Positions 45,992-54,811 are shown, counted from the stretch's first letter. The stretch: 64,000 nt of DNA from an uncultured Algibacter sp. (GCF_947490405.1 NZ_CANLGU010000006.1:217948-281947); one strand, 5' to 3'. Translations and numbers: made by a program. The notes: generated by a model from the letters alone, not told the origin.

Positions 45992-46687
45992 ATGAATAAG
46001 ATTACGATTGCAATAGATGGGTTTTCATCTACAGGGAAAAGTACAGTTGCAAAACAACTTGCAAAAGCATTGGGTTACGTTTATGTAGACACAGGCGCTA
46101 TGTATAGAGCTGTTACCTATTATGCTATGAATAACGGACTAATAAATGAAAGTGATTTTAATTCTGAAGCCTTAGTTTATCAACTACCGCAAATAGATTT
46201 AAGTTTCAAATTTAATGAAGCTTTAGGCTACGCCGAAGTTTATTTAAATGGTTTAAATGTTGAAAATAAAATTAGAACACTTAAAGTGTCTAGTTTTGTA
46301 AGCAAGGTAGCTGCTGTTTCTAAAGTGAGGCAAAAACTAGTAGAACAACAAAAAAAAATGGGACAAGATAAAGGGGTTGTAATGGATGGTAGAGATATAG
46401 GTACTGTAGTTTTTCCTAATGCTGAGCTTAAGTTATTTATGACAGCCTCAGCTCAAACTAGAGCAGAGCGACGTTATCAAGAACTTATAGAGCGTGGAGA
46501 TCAAGTAGAATATAAAGATGTACTTGAGAATGTACAGGAACGCGATTACATTGATTCTAATCGAGAAGATTCTCCGTTAACCAAAGCTGATGATGCTATT
46601 GAAATAGATAATTCTAATTTAACCCTAGACGAGCAGTTTAATAAAATTTTACGATTAGCGAAAATGACTATTGAAGATTTAGAATGA
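45992..46687 (+). CDS. cmk: (d)CMP kinase
   Basis: 231 residues from ATG 45992; the TTG two codons earlier is less likely. P-loop IDGFSSTGKSTVAKQL, YVDTGAMYRAVTYYA and MDGRDIGTVVFPNAELK are all family motifs. It phosphorylates CMP and dCMP for nucleic-acid synthesis. In many bacteria cmk lies directly upstream of rpsA; here only the leftward LysM gene intervenes. A bidirectional terminator follows. Confidence 0.96.
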   Translation: MNKITIAIDGFSSTGKSTVAKQLAKALGYVYVDTGAMYRAVTYYAMNNGLINESDFNSEALVYQLPQIDLSFKFNEALGYAEVYLNGLNVENKIRTLKVSSFVSKVAAVSKVRQKLVEQQKKMGQDKGVVMDGRDIGTVVFPNAELKLFMTASAQTRAERRYQELIERGDQVEYKDVLENVQERDYIDSNREDSPLTKADDAIEIDNSNLTLDEQFNKILRLAKMTIEDLE

Positions 46688-46712
46688 TTTTGATAGTCTA
46701 AGTAGCAGAAAC

Positions 46713-46752
46713 AAAAAAACGAATCTTTATAGACTTAAAGATTCGTTTTTTT
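46713..46752. terminator. Bidirectional terminator between cmk and the Kbp-like gene
   Basis: A perfect 17-bp stem (46713-46729 with 46736-46752), loop TAGACT-type 6 nt, with seven A at the left and seven T at the right, so it can serve both convergent genes. Confidence 0.92.
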
Positions 46753-46772
46753 ATTTTGTGTGTAAAACTATA

Positions 46773-47150
46773 TTAAAGTTTTGGAATAATTAATTCTTGA
46801 TCTGGATGAATTAAATCAGGATTCTTTAATATATCTGAATTTGCTTTAAAAATGTCATTGTATTTTGAAGCATTACCATAATATTGTTTCGCTATTTTAC
46901 CTAAAGTTTCTCCGCTTTTTACAGTATGCCTTGCATAAACACTTTCATCAGCAACACTAATGTTTGCCATAATATCTGATGGGTTATCACCACCTATAGC
47001 TTTTATTTTATCCCAAAGAACATCTTTTTCGTATTGAGTGTTAGCTGTTCCTTTAATTTTAAGGACACCATTTTCTTCAGTTACATTACCGTCTTTAATA
47101 TTTAATTCTTCTCCTAAGCTTAATACTTCTTGATACTTTGCTTTAACCAT
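46773..47150 (-). CDS. Kbp/YgaU-like BON-LysM protein
   Basis: 125 residues without signal peptide. A short BON-like domain (VLKIKGTANTQYEKDVLWDKI) and a C-terminal LysM domain (HTVKSGETLGKIAKQYYGNA). This order and size match E. coli Kbp (YgaU), a cytoplasmic potassium-binding protein. The role here is by likeness only. It sits between cmk and rpsA, pointing away from rpsA. Confidence 0.87.
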   Translation of the reverse strand: MVKAKYQEVLSLGEELNIKDGNVTEENGVLKIKGTANTQYEKDVLWDKIKAIGGDNPSDIMANISVADESVYARHTVKSGETLGKIAKQYYGNASKYNDIFKANSDILKNPDLIHPDQELIIPKL

Positions 47151-47319
47151 GATTTTGAAATTTTTTAAGTGTTAATTTGTATTGAACAATATAATAAAAT
47201 ATTCGATTGTTACAATTAATTATTACTAAGATATTGTATTTGTTTATTTGACTCAATTTTGATAAAAAAGTCACATCAATTTTATGTGTTCATTTTTAGG
47301 TAATTATATCAATAATATG

Positions 47320-47327
47320 TATTTTTG
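47320..47327 (+). promoter_or_regulatory. Candidate -7 box for rpsA
   Basis: TATTTTTG matches TAnnTTTG and is followed by CAC. A start near 47333 gives a leader of about 148 nt, which covers all the structured elements described for 47338-47466. The -33 element is weak. Confidence 0.5.
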
Positions 47328-47337
47328 CACTCCTTTT

Positions 47338-47466
47338 AGCGAATCGTCGGAAAGATAAAAGGAATGAAACTTAAAATTAAATAACACTTCTGTGTGTTAG
47401 TCGCTTAAAACTTCCGAGGCATAACAGAATACAAAACGTAATGTTTATACGTACGTATGGGCATTA
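47338..47466 (+). promoter_or_regulatory. Structured rpsA mRNA leader with possible pseudoknot
   Basis: The 330-bp gap before rpsA holds this leader. Helix 1: AGCGA (47338-47342) with TCGCT (47401-47405). Helix 2: TCGGAA (47347-47352) with TTCCGA (47412-47417); it crosses helix 1, giving an H-type pseudoknot layout. A hairpin TAACAC/GTGTTA (47382-47399) sits inside. A third hairpin (47439-47466) has a 12-bp stem with three U-G pairs in a row and loop GUAC, ending 14 nt before the AUG. S1 represses its own translation in E. coli through its leader; a similar autogenous control is inferred here. Confidence 0.5.
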
Positions 47467-47480
47467 TTAAATTATCTTAA

Positions 47481-49313
47481 ATGGCTGAAAAAGCAAAAAA
47501 AGCTGAGGTTGAAGCAACTGAAGCACAAACAGCAGAGGCTCCAGTAGTATCTGAAGCTCAAGCAAATCCTGAAAAATTCTTAAAAGAGTTTAACTGGCAC
47601 AATTACCAAGAAGGTATTGATGAGGTTGACGACAAACAATTGCAAGAATTTGAAAAACTAGTAGCAGAAAATTTCGTTGACACTTTAGATGATGAAGTTG
47701 TAGAAGGAACTGTAGTTCACATTACAGATCGTGATGCAATTATTGATATTAATGCAAAATCTGAGGGTGTTATTTCTTTAAACGAATTTCGTTACAACCC
47801 AGATTTAAAAGAAGGAGATAAAGTAGAGGTATTAATTGATGTGCGTGAAGATGCAACAGGACAATTAGTGTTATCTCACAGAAAAGCTCGTGTAATTAAA
47901 GCTTGGGATAGAGTAAATAAAGCTCACGAAACTGGTGAAATCGTTAATGGTTTTGTTAAATGTAGAACCAAAGGAGGTATGATTGTAGATGTTTTTGGAA
48001 TTGAAGCATTCTTACCAGGTTCTCAAATTGATGTAAAACCAATTAGAGATTACGACCAGTACGTAAATAAAACTATGGAATTTAAAGTTGTTAAAATCAA
48101 CCATGAATTCAAAAACGTAGTAGTATCTCACAAAGCGCTTATTGAAGCTGATATTGAGGAACAAAAGAAAGAAATTATTGGTCAATTAGAAAAAGGTCAA
48201 GTATTAGAAGGTGTTGTTAAAAACATTACATCTTACGGTGTATTTATTGATCTTGGAGGCGTTGACGGTTTAGTTCATATCACAGATTTATCTTGGTCTA
48301 GAATTAACCATCCAAACGAAATCGTAGAATTAGACCAAAAATTAAATGTTGTAATCCTTGATTTTGATGAAAACAAATCAAGAATACAATTAGGTCTTAA
48401 ACAATTATCTAAACACCCATGGGAAGCTCTTGCAGAAGAGGTGAAAGTTGGTGATAAAGTAAAAGGTAAAGTAGTTGTAATCGCAGATTACGGTGCATTT
48501 ATTGAAGTTGCTGATGGTGTTGAAGGTTTAATCCACGTTTCTGAAATGTCTTGGTCTACACACTTGCGTTCGGCACAAGATTTCGTAACTGTTGGTGATG
48601 AAGTTGAAGCTCAAATTTTAACTTTGGATAGAGAAGATCGTAAAATGTCTCTTGGTATTAAGCAATTAACGCCAGATCCATGGACAGATATTACAGGTAA
48701 ATACCCAGTTGGTTCTAAGCACACGGGTATTGTACGTAACTTTACAAACTTTGGTGTTTTTGTTGAATTAGAAGAAGGTATTGATGGATTAATTTATATC
48801 TCTGATTTATCTTGGACTAAGAAAATCAAGCATCCAAGTGAGTTCTGTAACGTTGGTGATAAGTTGGATGTTATTGTTCTTGAGTTAGACGTTGAAGGAC
48901 GTAAATTATCTTTAGGACATAAACAAACTACTGAAAACCCTTGGGATAAGTATGAAACTGAGTTTGCTTTAGGAACTACACATACTGCTGATCTTACTGA
49001 AATCGTTGACAAAGGTGCTACAGTAACATTTAATGATGATATTGTTGCATTTATTCCTTCTCGTCATTTAGAAAAAGAAGACGGTAGTAAAGTAAAGAAG
49101 GGTGAATCTGCAGAGTTTAAAATCATTGAATTTAACAAAGAATTTAAACGTGTTGTAGCTTCTCATACAGCTATCTTTAAAGAAGAAGAAATTAAGAATG
49201 TAAAAGCAGCAGTTAAGAAGCAAGCTTCTCAAGCTGCCGAAGCTAAACCAACTTTAGGTGATGCTAACGATGCTTTACAAGCTCTTAAAGATAAAATGGA
49301 CGGGAAAAAGTAA
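47481..49313 (+). CDS. rpsA: 30S ribosomal protein S1
   Basis: 610 residues with six S1 RNA-binding repeats (for example GVFIDLGGVDGLVHITDLSW, GAFIEVADGVEGLIHVSEMSW-type). The N-terminus has a short acidic Ala/Glu-rich extension, and the C-terminus a helical Ala/Lys tail. S1 binds mRNA and unfolds it for initiation; in Bacteroidota, where Shine-Dalgarno sites are rarely used, it is thought to matter greatly. Preceded by a structured leader and followed by a strong terminator, so monocistronic. Confidence 0.97.
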   Translation: MAEKAKKAEVEATEAQTAEAPVVSEAQANPEKFLKEFNWHNYQEGIDEVDDKQLQEFEKLVAENFVDTLDDEVVEGTVVHITDRDAIIDINAKSEGVISLNEFRYNPDLKEGDKVEVLIDVREDATGQLVLSHRKARVIKAWDRVNKAHETGEIVNGFVKCRTKGGMIVDVFGIEAFLPGSQIDVKPIRDYDQYVNKTMEFKVVKINHEFKNVVVSHKALIEADIEEQKKEIIGQLEKGQVLEGVVKNITSYGVFIDLGGVDGLVHITDLSWSRINHPNEIVELDQKLNVVILDFDENKSRIQLGLKQLSKHPWEALAEEVKVGDKVKGKVVVIADYGAFIEVADGVEGLIHVSEMSWSTHLRSAQDFVTVGDEVEAQILTLDREDRKMSLGIKQLTPDPWTDITGKYPVGSKHTGIVRNFTNFGVFVELEEGIDGLIYISDLSWTKKIKHPSEFCNVGDKLDVIVLELDVEGRKLSLGHKQTTENPWDKYETEFALGTTHTADLTEIVDKGATVTFNDDIVAFIPSRHLEKEDGSKVKKGESAEFKIIEFNKEFKRVVASHTAIFKEEEIKNVKAAVKKQASQAAEAKPTLGDANDALQALKDKMDGKK

Positions 49314-49340
49314 TTAATTCTCAATACATTTAAATAGATT

Positions 49341-49368
49341 AAAGCCTCACGTAATGTGAGGCTTTTTT
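49341..49368 (+). terminator. Terminator after rpsA
   Basis: A perfect 10-bp stem (49341-49350 with 49356-49365), loop GTAAT, ending in a T-run. Confidence 0.92.
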
Positions 49369-49434
49369 AATTTTATAACCTTAAAGTATAGATGGGTAAT
49401 CTGTAATGATTGTATACTAAGGCTGCGAGTAAGC

Positions 49435-49520
49435 GCGCAAGGGATAGAAGAGGAAAGCCCGCAGCGAAGCATGAGCGAGGACTTGTAACGGATAGCCCGA
49501 CCCTTTGGGTTGCGCCCAAA
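49435..49520 (-). repeat. Dispersed intergenic repeat, family 1, copy B (inverted)
   Basis: Reverse complement of the element at 33918. End repeats here are GCGCAA (49435-49440) and TTGCGC (49510-49515), against GCGTTA/TAACGC in the other two copies: both arms changed together. 29 bp (49475-49503) identical to copy A. It lies between the rpsA terminator and the pyrR promoter. Confidence 0.85.
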
Positions 49521-49561
49521 TAAAGATTCTATTTATGGTTTTTACTTCTAAATTTTTGCAT

Positions 49562-49569
49562 TACCTTTG
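49562..49569 (+). promoter_or_regulatory. -7 box for the pyrR operon
   Basis: TACCTTTG matches TAnnTTTG, 26 bp before the pyrR ATG. The implied leader is about 20 nt, too short for the PyrR-binding attenuator seen in Bacillus. Confidence 0.5.
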
Positions 49570-49594
49570 TACCCCAACTACGCTTGGATAGTAT

Positions 49595-50134
49595 ATGAGT
49601 CAGAAAGTTTTACTTAACGCAAAAGAGGTAAACATCATTCTTCATCGATTGGCTTGTCAACTTATTGAAAAACATAACGATTTCTCTAATACAGTTTTAA
49701 TTGGTTTACAACCTCGTGGTGTGTTTTTAGCAGATAGATTAGCTAAAATTTTAACTGATGATTACAAGATTGAAAATATTCAGCTAGGACATTTAGATAT
49801 TACATTTTATAGAGATGATTTTAGGAGAGGTGATAAAACATTAGAAGCTAATACTACTAAAATTAACTTTTTAGTAGAGGATAAGAATATTGTGTTTATA
49901 GATGATGTATTACATACAGGGCGCAGTATTAGGGCAGCATTAACGGCTATTCAGTCGTTTGGTAGGCCTAATGAAATTGAACTACTAACCCTCATAGACA
50001 GACGTTTTAGTAGGCATTTACCTATACAACCAAATTACAGAGGTAGGCAAGTAGATGTGATTAATGAAGAAAAAGTAAAAGTTAACTGGAAAGAATACGA
50101 TAACGAAGATACTGTTTACTTAATAGAAAAATAA
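49595..50134 (+). CDS. pyrR: Bifunctional pyr operon regulator/uracil phosphoribosyltransferase PyrR
   Basis: 179 residues, phosphoribosyltransferase fold. The PRPP loop is VFIDDVLHTGRSIRAA and LIGLQPRGVFLA lies near the N-terminus, both typical for PyrR. In Gram-positives it binds pyr mRNA to cause attenuation; in Flavobacteriaceae the regulatory role is unclear and the leader here is too short for that mechanism. pyrB follows after 9 bp. Confidence 0.93.
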   Translation: MSQKVLLNAKEVNIILHRLACQLIEKHNDFSNTVLIGLQPRGVFLADRLAKILTDDYKIENIQLGHLDITFYRDDFRRGDKTLEANTTKINFLVEDKNIVFIDDVLHTGRSIRAALTAIQSFGRPNEIELLTLIDRRFSRHLPIQPNYRGRQVDVINEEKVKVNWKEYDNEDTVYLIEK

Positions 50135-50143
50135 TTAAAAGCA

Positions 50144-51073
50144 ATGAGCGAATTAAGTGTAAATCACTTATTAGGAATAAAATATCTTAACTCACAAGAT
50201 ATTCAACTTATTTTTGAAACTGCTGATCATTTTAAAGAAGTGATAAACAGACCTATTAAAAAAGTGCCGTCGCTTAGAGATATTACAATTGCTAACCTTT
50301 TTTTTGAAAATTCTACCAGAACAAAATTATCTTTTGAACTTGCTGAAAAACGACTATCTGCTGATGTTATCAATTTTTCATCGGCACAATCTTCTGTTAA
50401 AAAAGGGGAGACTTTAATTGATACGGTAAATAATATCTTATCTATGAAAGTAGATATGATAGTTATGAGACACCCTAATCCTGGAGCAGGGGTATTTTTA
50501 TCAAAGCATATCAATGCTAGTATAATTAATGCTGGTGATGGTGCACATGAACACCCTACTCAAGCTTTATTGGATTCCTATTCTATAAGAGAAAAGCTCG
50601 GAGATGTTAATGGAAAAAAAGTAGTTATTGTTGGCGATATTCTGCACAGTAGAGTGGCTCTGTCTAATGTATTTGCATTGCAATTGCAAGGTGCAGAGGT
50701 TATGGTTTGCGGTCCAAAAACTTTGATTCCCAAGTATATTGATAAACTTGGAGTAAAAGTTGAGACAGATTTGCGTAAAGCATTGAATTGGTGCGATGTA
50801 GCAAATATGCTTCGTGTACAAAATGAGCGCATGGACATTAGTTATTTTCCATCAACAAGAGAATATACTCAGCAATTTGGTGTTAATAAAGATTTGCTTG
50901 ATTCTCTGAATAAAGAAATAACAATCATGCATCCTGGACCAATTAACAGAGGTGTGGAGATTACAAGTGATGTTGCAGATTCAAAACAATCTATTATATT
51001 AGACCAAGTCCAAAATGGAGTAGCAGTAAGAATGGCAGTTATTTATCTGCTGGCATCCAAAATAAAACAATAA
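50144..51073 (+). CDS. pyrB: Aspartate carbamoyltransferase catalytic subunit
   Basis: 309 residues. Carbamoyl-phosphate-binding FFENSTRTKLSFELAEKRL, SVKKGE, and HPTQALLDSYSI, and HPGPINRGVEI are all intact. It catalyses the committed step of pyrimidine synthesis. No pyrI in the window. It is the second gene of pyrR-pyrB-unknown-DUF3291-rnz, with gaps of 9, 3, 1 and -4 bp. Confidence 0.97.
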   Translation: MSELSVNHLLGIKYLNSQDIQLIFETADHFKEVINRPIKKVPSLRDITIANLFFENSTRTKLSFELAEKRLSADVINFSSAQSSVKKGETLIDTVNNILSMKVDMIVMRHPNPGAGVFLSKHINASIINAGDGAHEHPTQALLDSYSIREKLGDVNGKKVVIVGDILHSRVALSNVFALQLQGAEVMVCGPKTLIPKYIDKLGVKVETDLRKALNWCDVANMLRVQNERMDISYFPSTREYTQQFGVNKDLLDSLNKEITIMHPGPINRGVEITSDVADSKQSIILDQVQNGVAVRMAVIYLLASKIKQ

Positions 51074-51076
51074 ATA

Positions 51077-51409
51077 ATGATTTTTGATCAAGTTGGTAAT
51101 ACATCCATAATCACTCAAGAAAAGGCTACAGTTATAGAGCTAGTTAAAAAACTACATGCTTTGTATCCAAAGTTTAAGAATAATAATATTATAGTAGCAT
51201 TAACCAGTTTAGATAGTATAACAAAAGCAGAAATTGTTGAGTTTTTAGATTTATCAAAAACCCACAAAGCTGCAAAACACTCTTTAGTTATAGTTTCTAA
51301 TAAAATTAACTTAGATATTATTCCTGATGATTTAGTTGTTGTACCCACACTGCAAGAAGCACACGATATTATTGAAATGGAAGATATGGAACGCGATTTA
51401 GGTTTTTAA
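51077..51409 (+). CDS. Conserved hypothetical protein upstream of rnz, 110 aa
   Basis: Soluble, alternating strand/helix pattern (NNNIIVALTSLDSITKAEIV, HSLVIVSNKINLDIIP, VVPTLQEAHDIIEMED) that looks like a STAS or anti-anti-sigma-like fold; inference only. The C-terminal TLQEAHDII-type helix is common in such folds. No catalytic residues recognised. Tightly packed between pyrB and the DUF3291 gene. Confidence 0.75.
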   Translation: MIFDQVGNTSIITQEKATVIELVKKLHALYPKFKNNNIIVALTSLDSITKAEIVEFLDLSKTHKAAKHSLVIVSNKINLDIIPDDLVVVPTLQEAHDIIEMEDMERDLGF

Positions 51410-51410
51410 G

Positions 51411-51884
51411 ATGATCTACCACCTTGCTCAAGTAAACATCGCAAAGCGGTTAGCTCCAATGGACGACCCTATAATGCAAGATTTTATTAATAATGTTGAG
51501 AAAATAAATGCCATAGCTGATGAAGCTGAAGGTTTTATTTGGCGAATGCAAGATGAAGACAAGGATTTAGGTGCAGAGATTTTTCAAGATGATACGCTGC
51601 TCATTAATATGTCGGTTTGGGAGAGTTTAGTATCCCTTTTTAATTACACTTATAAATCGGGTCATATTGAGGTATTTAAACGAAAAAAAGAATGGTTTAG
51701 TAAAATGAAAATGGTGCATATGGCGTTTTGGTACATTCCAGAAGGTTACGAACCAACTTTTCAAGATGCTAAACAGCGATTAGATTATTTAAATAAATAT
51801 GGTGATACACCATATGCATTTTCTTTTAAAAGTAAATTCTCAGCTAAAAAAGATGCTATAAACTATAAAATGTTGGCATTATGA
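51411..51884 (+). CDS. DUF3291 domain-containing protein
   Basis: 157 residues. It begins YHLAQVNIAKRLAPMDDP and has WRMQDED and NMSVWESLVSLFNYTY, the features of DUF3291, a dimeric alpha/beta-barrel-like (ABM-type) family of unknown function. Cytoplasmic. Its stop overlaps the rnz start (ATGA), so they are translationally coupled. Confidence 0.85.
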   Translation: MIYHLAQVNIAKRLAPMDDPIMQDFINNVEKINAIADEAEGFIWRMQDEDKDLGAEIFQDDTLLINMSVWESLVSLFNYTYKSGHIEVFKRKKEWFSKMKMVHMAFWYIPEGYEPTFQDAKQRLDYLNKYGDTPYAFSFKSKFSAKKDAINYKMLAL

Positions 51885-52786
51885 AACTCTCAATTTTAGG
51901 CTGTTATAGTGCTACTCCAAGAACACTAAATAATACAACATCTCAGGTTTTAGAAATAAACAACCACATGTTTTTAATTGATTGTGGTGAAGGGACTCAA
52001 GTACAACTAAGGAAACACAAAATTAAGTTTAACCGTATTAAACATGTTTTCATATCACACTTGCATGGCGATCATTTTTTTGGTTTAGTAGGGTTAATTT
52101 CTACATTTAGATTATTAACTCGGGAAGCAGACTTACATGTTTATGGTCCAAAGGGTATAAAAGAAGTTGTAACGCTGCAAATGAAATTGGCCGATTCTTG
52201 GACGAATTATAATTTAATTTTTCATGAACTAACTTCAAAAACATCTGAATTAATTTTTGAAGATGAAAAAGTAGAGGTACATACTATACCATTAAACCAT
52301 AGAGTGTATACTAATGGCTTTTTATTCAAAGAAAAAGAGGGGTTAAGAAAACTAAATATAACTGCTGTTCAAGAGGCTAATATCAATGTTGCTTATTACA
52401 GAAAGTTAAGTCAAGGGTTCGATATTGAAAATGAAGATGGCATTATTATAAAAAATGAGACGGTTACTAAACCTGGTCCAAAACCCAAAAGTTATGCATT
52501 TTGTAGTGACACGATGTATAAAGAGGATATTATTCCGATCATACAAAATACAAATGTATTGTATCATGAATCTACTTTTTTAGAACAGCATGCTCATTTA
52601 GCCGTTAAAACAAAACATGCTACTGCAAAAGAAGCAGCAACTATTGCCAGAAAAGCTAATGTTGAAACATTAATATTGGGGCATTATTCTACGCGATATG
52701 GAAACATTGAAACGTTTAAAGAAGAAGCTTCTGAAGTTTTTGATAATGTTGAGTTGGCAGAGGACGGAAAAACTTTTGAGTTTTAA
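51881..52786 (+). CDS. rnz: Ribonuclease Z
   Basis: 301 residues. Metallo-beta-lactamase fold with HLHGDHFFGL as the HxHxDH zinc site; LIDCGEGTQVQLRK, PLNHRVYTNGF, and ILGHYSTRYG complete the set of the short RNase Z family. It removes 3' trailers of tRNA precursors, which is needed here because the tRNA-Arg gene in this window lacks an encoded CCA. Ends 4 bp inside the convergent unknown gene. Confidence 0.95.
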   Translation: MKLSILGCYSATPRTLNNTTSQVLEINNHMFLIDCGEGTQVQLRKHKIKFNRIKHVFISHLHGDHFFGLVGLISTFRLLTREADLHVYGPKGIKEVVTLQMKLADSWTNYNLIFHELTSKTSELIFEDEKVEVHTIPLNHRVYTNGFLFKEKEGLRKLNITAVQEANINVAYYRKLSQGFDIENEDGIIIKNETVTKPGPKPKSYAFCSDTMYKEDIIPIIQNTNVLYHESTFLEQHAHLAVKTKHATAKEAATIARKANVETLILGHYSTRYGNIETFKEEASEVFDNVELAEDGKTFEF

Positions 52787-53196
52787 TTAAATTCTTTTAA
52801 ACTCAACATCCACACAATTGCTTCTTGCAAAGACATACACCGCTTTATACTTATTTTAGCAAACTGCTTTTCAATTGAAGCATTCATATATGTGGAGTTA
52901 TTATACATAACAATTGCACTAGCAATTATAAGGTTGTAATTCTCAGCAATTTTAGTCCAATTGCTAGGATCTATTGAGTAATGATTAATCCGATTAGATA
53001 TGAAACCTATTTTTGTTCCCTTACCATAATGCTCAATTATTTTCTTTACAACTTGTTCTGTTTTTTTCCAATCAAAATGAACTCCTTCATTTAACTCGCC
53101 TATAAAAAACTTATCACATAAATAATACGTTCCAAAAGGCATTTCTAACTTTGTGTAATTTGCTGTTTCACTATATGAATAGTTTACAAAACGCAT
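52783..53196 (-). CDS. Hypothetical protein, possible SpoIIAA/STAS-like fold
   Basis: 137 residues, soluble. The order of strands and helices (MPFGTYYLCDKFFIGE, GTKIGFISNRINHYSI, IIASAIVMYNN, ISIKRCMSLQEAIVWM) resembles a SpoIIAA-like fold seen in flavobacterial proteins of this size. The likeness to the 110-residue protein at 51077 in its ending (SLQEAIVWM against TLQEAHDII) supports a related fold. Function unknown. Convergent with rnz. Confidence 0.7.
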   Translation of the reverse strand: MRFVNYSYSETANYTKLEMPFGTYYLCDKFFIGELNEGVHFDWKKTEQVVKKIIEHYGKGTKIGFISNRINHYSIDPSNWTKIAENYNLIIASAIVMYNNSTYMNASIEKQFAKISIKRCMSLQEAIVWMLSLKEFN

Positions 53197-53498
53197 AAAT
53201 TGAGATAATGGTTGGTTTTACTAAGGTAGGTATAATATTACAATTTTAAAACAGAATCATATTAAATTTATGTTATTATAAATTTTAGATCATATGATAT
53301 TTAAAATAAAGGAATTACACATTTGGTTTTAATTATTTAAATGAATTTAATGATGTGTTGTTTTTTAAAACACTCAACAACCCACTAATTGATTTGTTAA
53401 TAGTTGTGTTACAAACAAATTTCATGAAGCATAGTTTGCTATAATATAATAAAAAAATGTATTCTAATTATTTTAAAAAACGCGTAAATTGCAGTATT
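53197..53498. other. 302-bp AT-rich intergenic region
   Basis: No gene. Runs of A and T and weak palindromes only (for example GTGTT...AACAC near 53352-53372). It must hold the divergent promoters of pdxH and the leftward unknown, but I see no clear TAnnTTTG box. Confidence 0.5.
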
Positions 53499-54146
53499 AT
53501 GGAAAAGGATTTAAGCAATTACAGAAAAACATATCAAAAGGGTGAGCTCCTTTTAAAAGAGGTACCAGAAAATCCTCTAGAGTTGTTTCAAAAATGGTTT
53601 CATGAAGTTGATAAACACTTTGCAGAAGATGAAACAAATGCCATGACTATCTCTACTATAGGATTAGATGGTTTTCCAAAGAATAGGGTAGTGCTTCTAA
53701 AAAAATACACCTATGAGGGTTTTATATTTTATACTAATTACAAAAGTGAAAAAGGAAAGGCTATTAAGGCTAACCCTAATGTTTGTCTATCTTTTTTTTG
53801 GCATGGTGCTGAACGACAAGTTATAATAAAAGGAAAAGCAGAAAAAATTCCTGATAATTTGAGCGATGGGTATTTTGAATCCAGACCTCGAGGTAGTCAA
53901 TTAGGCGCTTTAATATCTAATCAAAGTGAAATTGTAACAGATAGAGTGTTCTTAGAAACAAAACTTTTAAATGCAGAAAAGCAATATGAAGGCAAAGACA
54001 TATCAAGACCAAATTATTGGGGTGGGTATATCGTTAAACCTGTTGAAATTGAGTTTTGGCAAGGTCGCCCTAACAGACTTCATGATCGTATTCGATACCT
54101 ATTAAAAGAAGATTACAACTGGCAAATAGATCGACTATCTCCTTGA
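53499..54146 (+). CDS. pdxH: Pyridoxamine 5'-phosphate oxidase
   Basis: 215 residues from the ATG at 53499, which gives the standard N-terminus with LSNYRKTYQKGELL; the ATG at 53457 would add 14 unlikely residues. FMN-binding MTISTIGLDGFPKNRVVLLK and the C-terminal EFWQGRPNRLHDRIRY are diagnostic. It makes PLP from PNP or PMP with oxygen. Stands alone. Confidence 0.95.
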   Translation: MEKDLSNYRKTYQKGELLLKEVPENPLELFQKWFHEVDKHFAEDETNAMTISTIGLDGFPKNRVVLLKKYTYEGFIFYTNYKSEKGKAIKANPNVCLSFFWHGAERQVIIKGKAEKIPDNLSDGYFESRPRGSQLGALISNQSEIVTDRVFLETKLLNAEKQYEGKDISRPNYWGGYIVKPVEIEFWQGRPNRLHDRIRYLLKEDYNWQIDRLSP

Positions 54147-54191
54147 ACGGTCATTTCAATATAACTTTGCTTACACAAATATTGTATTTAG

Positions 54192-54237
54192 TCGATTAAA
54201 AACATATAAAATCGATAAAATACATGTTTTTAATCGA
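54192..54237 (+). repeat. 14-bp perfect inverted repeat between pdxH and the CAP gene
   Basis: Arms 54192-54205 and 54224-54237 are exact complements, loop 18 nt that contains the palindrome ATCGAT. A short T-run follows (54238-54241). It could end pdxH transcription or bind a regulator of the CAP gene 77 bp downstream. Confidence 0.6.
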
Positions 54238-54313
54238 TTTTAACACTTTGTTAACATTTACTTCAGGTTAGGCGGTTAATTTTACAAAACCAAAATCTAA
54301 ATTTACTTAACCT

Positions 54314-54811
54314 ATGAAGTTACTAACCAAGCTACCAGTTTTGGTATTGCTGGCTGTTTTTACACTATCGTCTTGTACAACCGACAGTTTAGATGATAAA
54401 GTAGAAGCTTTGGAATTAAGTTCTGCTATACCAGAAACCAAAACCATAGAAGTTGAAATCTTAGAACTTATTAATAATCATAGATTATCCTTAGGGTTAA
54501 ACCCTTTACAAGAAATGTCTATTGTTAAATCTGTTGCTTTCACTCATACAGATTACATGGTTGACAATGATCAAATATCACACGCTAATTTTTTTACAAG
54601 AAGTAATTATTTAAAGTCCAATGCTGGCGCAAAAACAGTGTCAGAAAATGTAGCTTTTGGGTATAGTTCTGCAGAAAGTGTTGTAAAGGCGTGGCTTAGA
54701 AGCGAAGCACATAAAGAAAATTTAGAAGGTGATTATACAAATTTTGATGTCTCTGCAGAGAAAAATGCAGAAGGTAGATGGTATTACACCAATATATTTA
54801 TAAAAAAATAA
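54314..54811 (+). CDS. CAP-domain (SCP/PR-1-like) lipoprotein
   Basis: 165 residues. The N-terminus KLPVLVLLAVFTLSSC is a lipoprotein signal with the lipobox Cys about residue 21. The rest is a CAP domain: ILELINNHRLSLGLNPL, HTDYMVDNDQISHANF, SENVAFG and WLRSEAHKENLEG carry the usual His/Glu cavity residues. CAP proteins are secreted and bind lipids or metal; bacterial functions are mostly unknown. A terminator follows. Confidence 0.9.
   Translation: MKLLTKLPVLVLLAVFTLSSCTTDSLDDKVEALELSSAIPETKTIEVEILELINNHRLSLGLNPLQEMSIVKSVAFTHTDYMVDNDQISHANFFTRSNYLKSNAGAKTVSENVAFGYSSAESVVKAWLRSEAHKENLEGDYTNFDVSAEKNAEGRWYYTNIFIKK

Noticed and set aside
49562..49595. PyrR-dependent attenuator in the pyr leader
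   Set aside because: The leader implied by the promoter box is about 20 nt, with no hairpin pair or PyrR-binding loop.
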